Shown: one piece after another, positions 1 through 5,085 of the stretch
Layout: every line of letters starts with the position of its first letter
Numbering within the stretch: the first letter of the stretch is position 1
Assembly (NCBI GenBank): GCA_002394185.1
Contig: DGTB01000160.1
Coordinates: 1 to 5,085 of the forward strand
Origin: Bacteroidales bacterium UBA4347
GTDB lineage: Bacteria; Bacteroidota; Bacteroidia; Bacteroidales; P3
Direction of reading: 5' to 3'
Length of the DNA stretch: 5,085 nucleotides
The notes under the pieces: generated by a model
What the model saw: only the letters and a program-made list of their open reading frames with translations
Told to the model about the DNA's origin: nothing
The model's database searches: none
Position numbers and translations under genes: made by a program

Positions 1-118
1 TCCCGCCGCCTCGTCGTGCGATAAGCCGCCCCATCCGGACGGCCCGGGGCGCGGTTAATAAACAATCGGCTTTTGATAACTTGTCGGTACGGGGGTGCTG
101 CAAAAGGGAGAAAAGTTG
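1..118. other. Upstream flank without a supported gene
   Basis: No gene can be supported here. The first 56 bases are very GC-rich and the rest is mixed. Plus-strand frames stop at TAA 22-24 and TAA 56-58, so the window may open inside the last codons of an upstream plus-strand gene, but too few codons remain to identify it. CGCCCC at 27-32 can pair perfectly with GGGGCG at 46-51 across a 13-base loop. This could be the stem of a terminator for the upstream gene, but only TTAATAAA-like sequence follows, not a T-run, so that reading is weak. The remaining bases up to 118 show no repeat or RNA gene that I can recognise. Confidence 0.4.
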
Positions 119-126
119 TATTTTTG
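98..126 (+). promoter_or_regulatory. Bacteroides-type promoter of the large secreted-protein gene
   Basis: TATTTTTG at 119-126, followed by C, is an exact match to the Bacteroidota -7 element TAnnTTTG. The -33 element is poor: only CTG at 98-100 lies near the right place, with 18 bases between it and the -7 element. Transcription should begin a few bases after 126, near 131-135, giving a leader of about 25 bases before the ATG at 159. The leader is AT-rich and has no Shine-Dalgarno sequence, as is usual in this phylum. The weak -33 suggests modest or activator-dependent expression; that part is inference. Confidence 0.7.
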
Positions 127-158
127 CATCTTGGAATAAAATGTAAAATTGACAAGAT

Positions 159-3100
159 ATGAAGGTAAGATTTTTCGCCTTGATGGCCTCTATGTTACTG
201 ATGACCACACTGATGGCGCAGAAACCGAAGGCAGTGCAGCTGACCCCCGCGGGGTTGCCGGACGAGTTGCTGGAACACATGAACGGCAGCACCAAGGACA
301 AGGACCGCCAGAAGGAGAACACCAAGGTGCTGAAGGAATTCAAGTCGGTGTACACCAGCTTCGACAGCCAGCTGCAGCAGCGGTTGACCGATGTGTACAA
401 CTATGCTGTGAAGGCCAAGATGAAGGGTAACCCCGAGATGTGCGACCTGACGAAGATGCTGACGACCATAGCCACCACGCCGTCGGGGGGCGAGAATGTG
501 GGCAACGCCTACAGCAACGCCCCGAACCTGGACGGTTTTGTGTCGAGTCTGGAGACCTTTGCCAAGCGCAACGCCAAGGCCAAGGCCGTGACGGAATACG
601 TGTCGTTCTGCGAGGGGTTGTTTGCCAACCGTGTGCTCTATCATTCAGGCACGTGCGAGTGGCGCTTTGCGCCACGCACGCCGTTCAGGCTGGGAGTGCA
701 GAACGGGGAGCCGCTGGTGTGGTTCGACAACGCCGCCGACCTGCACTACGCCTCGGCAAAGGACGAGGCCGTCATCAAGGGCACCCGGGGCGTGTACAAC
801 TACAAGGAGCACGAGTGGAAGGGCGAGGGCGGCCGCGTGGAGTGGACACGCACAGGCTTGGGCGCCACGGAGTGCTACGCCGACCTGGGGCGCTACACGG
901 CCGAAACGAAGTTCCCCAAGTTCAAGGCCGACTCCGTGGAGTTCGTCAACACGCAGTATTTCCCCGCCCCCATCCGCGGCCGTGTGGAGGACCTGCTGGA
1001 TTCGCCCAAGGACCCTGGCAAGTACGGATACCCCCGCTTTCGCTCCTACCAGCGCGACTTCGTGCTGAAGGACATTATGCCCGGAGTGGACTACAACGGC
1101 AGTTTCATGATGAACGGATCGAAGTTCATCACCGCGTCGAGCAAACATCCGGCGCGCCTGGTGTTCAACCAGGACGGCAAGGCCAAGCTGGCGGTGACGT
1201 CGATGAAGTTCACCATCACGCAACAGCGCATGACGGCCGAGAACGCCGCCATGGTGCTCTATGTGGGTGAGGGCGACTCCATCACCAACACCGGCATCCT
1301 GGTGCGCTACCTGCCGGGAGAGAAGCAGGTGATGCTGGTCAACGACTCGAAGCGCAACTTCTACAGCCCCTACAGCGACACCTACCACAACCTCGACATA
1401 TACAGCGAGTCCATCGTGTGGCGCATGGAGCAGAACGACCTCGTGTTCTCGAACCTGGCCTCCGGCGGCGCCACGAGCACGACGAGCTTCGAGTCGAGCA
1501 ACTACTATACCTACAAGAAATACCGTGAAATCAAGGGCATCGACGAGAAGAGCCCCGTGGAGCGTGTCTACGACTACGCCGATTCGCACGGCTCGGAGTT
1601 CTCGGCCCAGGGCCTTTCGGACGCCATAGGGCTCGACATGAGCCAGACCCTGTTGCTGATCCACACCCTGTCGAAACACGGCCTGGTGTCCTTCAACGAG
1701 ATCAACAACCGCGTAAGGATCAAGGACAAGCTCATCGACTACCAGAAGGCGTCGACCAAGAGCAAGGGCTTCGACTACGACGCCATAGCCCTCGAATCCG
1801 CCACCACCGGCACCAATGCCCGCCTGACCTTTGCCGACAACGCACTGACCATCCGCGGCGTGGAGCCCTTCGTGGTGAGCGACAGCCAGCGCGTGGTGGT
1901 ATACCCCGACTCGCTGACCGGGCGCCAGGTCGTTGTGGGCCGCAACCGCGCCCTGCACTTCTCGGGCCGCATCGACGTGGGCAAGTTCATGCTCACCGTC
2001 AAGGACTGCGACTTCAGCTACGAGAACTTCTCTTTCAACATGCCCACCATCCAGAGGATGGAGTTCTATGTGCCCGATTTCAAGGCCCCGGACAAGTATG
2101 AACAGCTGGTGCGGACGCCGCTGAGCAACCTGGTGGGCACCCTCGACGTCGACAAGCCCGACAACCATTGCGGCATGACGAAGAACAAGGAATACCCCAT
2201 CTTCAAGAGCCTGGAGAACAGCAATGTGTTCTACGACGCCAAGGACATCCAGGGAGGCCAGTATGTGCGCGACCGGTTCTACTACACGCTGCTGCCCTTC
2301 ACCATCAACAGCATGGCGGACTTTGTCACCGACAGCCTGCAGTTCACCGGCGTGCTCACCTCGGGCGGCATCTTCCCGGACATCAAGGAGCCGCTGCGCG
2401 TGCAGAAGGACTACTACTTAGGATTCAACATACAGACCCCGCAGGGCGGCTATCCCGCCTATGGCGGCAAAGGCCAGTACAACAAGAAACTCAAGCTCGA
2501 CCACAGCGGCCTGCACGGCAGCGGCACGCTGGACTACCTGACGTCGCACTCCAAATCCAAGGACTACCTCTTCCTGCTCGACTCCACGGTGGCCGTCACC
2601 GACACCTTCAACGTGCGCGAGGAGCAGGGCTTCCCGCAGATTGCCAACGGCCGTGCCAGCATGCACTGGCATCCCTATGCCGACTCGATGGCTGTGGCCA
2701 CGGTGGAGGGCGGACGGCCCTTCAAGATGTACCGCGGCGATGCCTCGCTGCGTGGCCGTGTGGACCTGATGCCCAAGGGCGCCGCTGCCGCCGGCGTGGC
2801 CGATGTGCGCGAGGGCACCTTCACGTCCGACCGCTTCGCGTTGGCCTCGCGCGAGATGAGTGCCGAGGTGAGCAGCTTCACCCTCCGCAGCACCACCTAC
2901 AAGACCGTGGCCTTCAGCGCCCAGAACGTCAGCTCGAGCGTCAACTACGACACCCGCCGGGCCGACATCCAGGCCAAGCAGGGGCCCGTGCGCAGCGACC
3001 TCCAGTTGGTGCAGTACGAGGCCTGGGCCGACCGTTTCAGCTGGGAGATGGACCGCAAGGAGCTGACCCTGGCCAACTCCACCCGCGGCACCTCCGAGGG

Positions 3101-4715
3101 CCTCGACGCCATGGAGCTGCGCCTGCGCCTGCCCAAGGCCGGCGACATGCCGGGTGTGCGCTTCACCAGCACCGACCCAGCCCGCAAGCAGCTTGGCTTC
3201 AGCTCGCTGCTGAGTATGTATAAATATGATGTCGGCGAACTGTCGAGCCAGGGCGTGTTCCTGGTCTCCGTGGCCGACGCCGCCATAGCCCCCGCCGCCG
3301 ACACCCTGCACGTCAGCAAGGGCGGCGAGATGCGGGTGCTCAACAATGCCCAGGTGGTCTTCAACCGCGACAGCGCCTACCACTATCTGGTGGGTGCCGA
3401 CCTGCTCATCGCCAACGGCGAGAACTTCACCGGCAAGGGCTACTACGACTTCCACAACGACCAGGAGAAGGCGCAGCGCCTGTTCATGAACAACATCGAG
3501 GTGAAGAACGGCATCACCACGGCCACGGGCGACGTCAGCGCCGAACAGTCGTTCACCCTCAGCTCGGCCTTCGGCTTTGCCGGCAAAGTGCGCCTCGAGG
3601 GCAACCACCGTTGGCCCTGGTTCGAAGGCGGTGTGCGCCTCATCCAGCCCTGCATCCCCGATGCGCAGCTGGGCCTGCTGGCCTATGCCGACTACACCGA
3701 CCCGGAACATGTGCACGTCACCGTGCCCGAACTGCCCACCGACTGGAAAGGCAATCGCATCACGGCCTCGGTGCTCATGGACAAGAGCACCCTGCGGCCC
3801 CACGCCGCCTTCCTCACCAACGAGAAGGTGGCCGACAACGAGCTGCTCTCGGCCCACGGCATCCTCACCTACCTCGGCGACCGCAAACAGTATATGATTG
3901 GCTCCGAAGCCAAGGTCAGCGACCCCGACGGCATTGTGGAGCCCTACCTTGCGCTCTCAACGGAGGACTGCATCGTCGAGGGTGAAGGCCCTGTGAACTT
4001 CGCCCGCCGCAAGACGCAGGCCTCGTTCTACTCCTACGGTTCCGCCACCGTTGGCATCAGCAGCGACAACGAGGACCAGCTCACCACCGTCTTCGGTTTC
4101 TCCTTCCCCATCGACCAGAGCATCGTCAACTCTCTCTACAACAACTTCAAGAACGAATTGCGTGTGATGCCCATCGGCGGCACCACCAGCGCAGAGATGC
4201 GCCATGCCATGATGCACCACCTCGGACCCGAGAAGGGCGGCGCAGCCTATGCAGTCTACAGCGCCATAGGCCAGCTGGACAAGGTGCCCGAGGCCATGCA
4301 GTCCACCATGCTCTTCGACAACGTCCGTTGGCAGTATACGCCTGCGCTGGGTCTCTTCTGCGAAGGCAAGGTCGGCCTGGTGAGCATCGGCGACAAGCCC
4401 ATGGGCGTCACCGTCAACCTCAAGGCACAAATCTATATGGACAAAGGCAACCAGAAGATGAAGATCTACGTCGAAGCCGCCAAGGACCATTGGTACTTCT
4501 TCTACTACGACACCCAGGCACAGGACCTCACCATCTACAGCAGCTACGGCACGTGGGACGACCAGATCAAGGCCCTCACCACCGACCAACGCAAGGTCAG
4601 CAAAGAAGGCCTCGGCACCTTCTTCTACCACGTGGGCAATGTAGCCAACTACGTGCAGAACAACTTCCTCATCCCCTTCAGCCGTGCGGCCCATCCCGAC
4701 GAGGACGGCGAATAG
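159..4715 (+). CDS. Very large exported protein of unknown function, Bacteroidota family, 1518 aa
   Basis: I do not recognise a named gene. The start at 159 is chosen because it gives a signal peptide at once: basic MKVR, a hydrophobic core to about residue 18, and cleavage after LMA20 before Gln21. No lipobox cysteine is present, so this is not a lipoprotein. Residues 30-165 look helical and charged. From about 165 the chain is rich in alternating polar/apolar strands, with recurring phi-x-G-(K/R/S) turns at 601-607, 785-793, 864-870, 1090-1098 and 1140-1146, suggesting stacked beta-sheet. Residues 465-530 read like a winged helix: three helices, then a two-strand wing. Nine cysteines are scattered. 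No transmembrane segment, catalytic motif or C-terminal sorting domain is evident, so a periplasmic or surface location is inferred. Length and layout match large secreted hypothetical proteins I recall from other Bacteroidota. The frame is intact and the gene appears monocistronic, between its own promoter and a strong terminator. An LptA/OstA-like or AsmA/TamB-like role is possible but unproven. Confidence 0.96.
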   Translation: MKVRFFALMASMLLMTTLMAQKPKAVQLTPAGLPDELLEHMNGSTKDKDRQKENTKVLKEFKSVYTSFDSQLQQRLTDVYNYAVKAKMKGNPEMCDLTKMLTTIATTPSGGENVGNAYSNAPNLDGFVSSLETFAKRNAKAKAVTEYVSFCEGLFANRVLYHSGTCEWRFAPRTPFRLGVQNGEPLVWFDNAADLHYASAKDEAVIKGTRGVYNYKEHEWKGEGGRVEWTRTGLGATECYADLGRYTAETKFPKFKADSVEFVNTQYFPAPIRGRVEDLLDSPKDPGKYGYPRFRSYQRDFVLKDIMPGVDYNGSFMMNGSKFITASSKHPARLVFNQDGKAKLAVTSMKFTITQQRMTAENAAMVLYVGEGDSITNTGILVRYLPGEKQVMLVNDSKRNFYSPYSDTYHNLDIYSESIVWRMEQNDLVFSNLASGGATSTTSFESSNYYTYKKYREIKGIDEKSPVERVYDYADSHGSEFSAQGLSDAIGLDMSQTLLLIHTLSKHGLVSFNEINNRVRIKDKLIDYQKASTKSKGFDYDAIALESATTGTNARLTFADNALTIRGVEPFVVSDSQRVVVYPDSLTGRQVVVGRNRALHFSGRIDVGKFMLTVKDCDFSYENFSFNMPTIQRMEFYVPDFKAPDKYEQLVRTPLSNLVGTLDVDKPDNHCGMTKNKEYPIFKSLENSNVFYDAKDIQGGQYVRDRFYYTLLPFTINSMADFVTDSLQFTGVLTSGGIFPDIKEPLRVQKDYYLGFNIQTPQGGYPAYGGKGQYNKKLKLDHSGLHGSGTLDYLTSHSKSKDYLFLLDSTVAVTDTFNVREEQGFPQIANGRASMHWHPYADSMAVATVEGGRPFKMYRGDASLRGRVDLMPKGAAAAGVADVREGTFTSDRFALASREMSAEVSSFTLRSTTYKTVAFSAQNVSSSVNYDTRRADIQAKQGPVRSDLQLVQYEAWADRFSWEMDRKELTLANSTRGTSEGLDAMELRLRLPKAGDMPGVRFTSTDPARKQLGFSSLLSMYKYDVGELSSQGVFLVSVADAAIAPAADTLHVSKGGEMRVLNNAQVVFNRDSAYHYLVGADLLIANGENFTGKGYYDFHNDQEKAQRLFMNNIEVKNGITTATGDVSAEQSFTLSSAFGFAGKVRLEGNHRWPWFEGGVRLIQPCIPDAQLGLLAYADYTDPEHVHVTVPELPTDWKGNRITASVLMDKSTLRPHAAFLTNEKVADNELLSAHGILTYLGDRKQYMIGSEAKVSDPDGIVEPYLALSTEDCIVEGEGPVNFARRKTQASFYSYGSATVGISSDNEDQLTTVFGFSFPIDQSIVNSLYNNFKNELRVMPIGGTTSAEMRHAMMHHLGPEKGGAAYAVYSAIGQLDKVPEAMQSTMLFDNVRWQYTPALGLFCEGKVGLVSIGDKPMGVTVNLKAQIYMDKGNQKMKIYVEAAKDHWYFFYYDTQAQDLTIYSSYGTWDDQIKALTTDQRKVSKEGLGTFFYHVGNVANYVQNNFLIPFSRAAHPDEDGE

Positions 4716-4739
4716 TCCACGACACTCCAAAAAACAGCA

Positions 4740-4778
4740 AAAACGGAGGCGAAACCACTGCGGTTTCGTCTCCGTTTT
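4740..4778 (+). terminator. Strong intrinsic terminator after the large gene
   Basis: The arms at 4740-4756 and 4762-4778 form a 17-bp stem with a single G-U pair (4749-4769) and a 5-base loop, ACTGC. The stem ends in TTTT on the 3' side and is preceded by an A-run on the 5' side, so it can act in both directions. It begins 25 bases after the TAG stop at 4713-4715. It should isolate the large gene from the tRNA cluster downstream. Confidence 0.93.
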
Positions 4779-4823
4779 GCATTCATGGCAGAAAAAATTT
4801 CGCATAGACAATATCCTAAAAAT

Positions 4824-4857
4824 CAACTCTTAACTCTCAACTCTTAACTCTTAACTG
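4824..4857. repeat. YAACTCT heptamer tandem repeat
   Basis: Four complete heptamers lie head to tail: CAACTCT at 4824-4830, TAACTCT at 4831-4837, CAACTCT at 4838-4844 and TAACTCT at 4845-4851. A partial unit, TAACTG, follows at 4852-4857. The first base alternates C and T, so the higher-order unit is 14 bases. The tract ends about 10 bases before the -33 element of the tRNA promoter. I recall similar TTAACTCT-type tracts between genes in other Bacteroidales genomes; their function is not known to me. The stretch between the terminator and this tract (4779-4823) shows nothing else. Confidence 0.85.
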
Positions 4858-4866
4858 AAAAAAAGT

Positions 4867-4897
4867 TTTGCCATATCGGAAAATGTTCGTACCTTTG
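4867..4897 (+). promoter_or_regulatory. Near-consensus Bacteroides promoter for tRNA-Leu
   Basis: TTTG at 4867-4870 is the -33 element and TACCTTTG at 4890-4897 is the -7 element, separated by 19 bases. This is the consensus arrangement for the primary sigma factor of Bacteroidota. An A-run (4858-4864) sits just upstream and may help as an UP-like element. The start point should be near 4903, giving a leader of about 25-30 bases before the tRNA at 4931. Such a strong match fits a constitutively and highly expressed stable RNA. Confidence 0.9.
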
Positions 4898-4930
4898 CAC
4901 CCGCTTTCGAGAGAAAAAGATGAAAGTTTT

Positions 4931-5013
4931 GCCCAGGTGGTGGAATTGGTAGACACGCTACTTTGAGGGGGTAGTCGCCATAGGCGGTGCAAGTTCAAGT
5001 CTTGTCCTGGGCA
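4931..5013 (+). tRNA. tRNA-Leu, anticodon GAG
   Basis: This is a complete class II tRNA that reads the leucine codons CUC and CUU. The acceptor stem is GCCCAGG (4931-4937) with CCTGGGC (5006-5012), and the discriminator base is A5013. The D stem is GTG/CAC (4940-4942 and 4954-4956). The anticodon stem is CTACT/GGTAG (4958-4962 and 4970-4974), closed by a U-G wobble. The loop TTGAGGG places U33 at 4964, GAG at 4965-4967 and G37 next to it. The long variable arm CGCC-ATA-GGCG (4976-4986), the T stem GCAAG/CTTGT and the T loop TTCAAGT (4994-5000) confirm a leucine tRNA. The D loop and anticodon arm closely resemble the E. coli GAG isoacceptor as I remember it. CCA is not encoded (CGA follows), so it must be added enzymatically. 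Confidence 0.97.
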
Positions 5014-5021
5014 CGAAAGAA

Positions 5022-5046
5022 AAAAGACGTTCAAACAACGTCTTTT
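5022..5046 (+). terminator. Hairpin between two tRNA-Leu genes
   Basis: AAAAGACGTT (5022-5031) pairs perfectly with AACGTCTTTT (5037-5046) around the loop CAAAC. GAAAG (5015-5019) can extend the stem by pairing with CTTTC (5048-5052) across a small bulge. The 3' arm ends in TTTT, so it can serve as a weak-to-moderate intrinsic terminator for the first tRNA. The next tRNA starts only 23 bases later and has no recognisable TAnnTTTG promoter. Read-through with the hairpin acting as a processing site is therefore equally possible. Confidence 0.6.
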
Positions 5047-5069
5047 GCTTTCAAAGAAAGCTACCAGAT

Positions 5070-5085
5070 GCCCGGGTGGCGGAAT
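5070..5085 (+). tRNA. Second tRNA-Leu, 5' end only
   Basis: The last 16 bases read GCCCGGGTGGCGGAAT. This is the acceptor 5' strand plus the first part of the D arm of a leucine tRNA. It matches the first tRNA at 14 of 16 positions, differing at the fifth acceptor base (G for A) and in the D stem (C for T). The gene runs past the window edge, so its anticodon cannot be read. The differences suggest a different isoacceptor rather than a recent duplicate. It lies 56 bases after the first tRNA on the same strand and is probably part of the same cluster. Confidence 0.85.

Noticed and set aside
195..644. Minus-strand frame of 149 codons over the 5' part of the gene
   Set aside because: It is the same register artefact, ending at the sense TTA codon 195. 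The His/Leu/Gly-rich translation resembles no protein.
1347..1355. His-rich stretch RHAMMHHL as a possible metal site
   Set aside because: Three histidines close together in one helix do not make a recognised metal-binding motif such as HExxH, and no partner ligand is evident.
2168..3223. Plus-strand frame of 351 codons and similar shorter plus-strand frames
   Set aside because: They are shifted readings of the GC-rich large gene. The translations are Arg/Pro/Gln/His-rich, as expected from off-frame GC-rich DNA, and the true frame is uninterrupted across the same bases.
645..3857. Two long minus-strand frames (645-2168 and 2418-3857)
   Set aside because: They lie in exact codon register opposite the large gene, where a stop appears only if the sense strand uses TTA, CTA or TCA. 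Those codons are very rare here; these frames end precisely at TCA 645 and TTA 2418. The products are low-complexity, rich in His, Gly, Val and Ala, with no recognisable domain.
3957..4826. Minus-strand frame of 289 codons
   Set aside because: It is in the same register as the other antisense frames, ending at the sense TCA codon 3957, and it runs through the intrinsic terminator. No promoter or domain supports it.
4920..4952. Short frame starting ATGAAAG in the tRNA leader, 10 codons plus stop
   Set aside because: It runs into the tRNA-Leu sequence itself and ends in the D loop, so it cannot be a conserved leader peptide independent of the tRNA.
4837..5034. Minus-strand frame of 65 codons with a PGQDLNLH-like segment
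   Set aside because: It is an antisense translation of the tRNA-Leu gene and its promoter region. The PGQDLNLH motif is a well-known artefact of reading Leu or Ser tRNA genes backwards.

Overview
The window comes from a member of the Bacteroidota, most likely the order Bacteroidales; genus cannot be read from it. The grounds are two promoters of the Bacteroides type (TAnnTTTG at -7, one of them with TTTG exactly 19 bases upstream), no Shine-Dalgarno sequence before the main gene, a signal peptide cut just before glutamine, a tRNA gene with no encoded CCA, and a YAACTCT heptamer tract of a kind I associate with Bacteroidales intergenic DNA. The coding region is GC-rich and its flanks are AT-rich.

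Layout. Bases 1-118 hold no supported gene, only a GC-rich end that may be the tail of an upstream gene plus a possible hairpin. A promoter at 119-126 leads, after a short leader, to one very large gene (159-4715, 1518 codons) that fills about 90% of the window. It encodes an exported protein with a helical N-terminal part followed by more than 1300 residues of mostly beta-strand-like sequence. A winged-helix-like segment is embedded near residues 465-530. I do not recognise a named gene. It resembles a family of roughly 1500-residue secreted proteins of unknown function that I recall from other Bacteroidota. A strong intrinsic terminator (4740-4778) closes it.

Bases 4779-4930 are intergenic. 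They hold the heptamer tract and a near-perfect Bacteroides promoter that drives tRNA-Leu(GAG) at 4931-5013. A perfect 10-bp hairpin follows. The first 16 bases of a second tRNA-Leu then run off the window edge.

The large gene and the tRNA cluster appear to be separate transcription units on the same strand. The only possible link is that the 3' part of the gene is rich in CTC, the codon read by the GAG tRNA, and this is probably coincidence. I see no mobile element, CRISPR array or defence system. The points most worth following are the uncharacterised giant secreted protein with its winged-helix-like insert, and a strong 5'-to-3' shift in synonymous codon choice along the gene.
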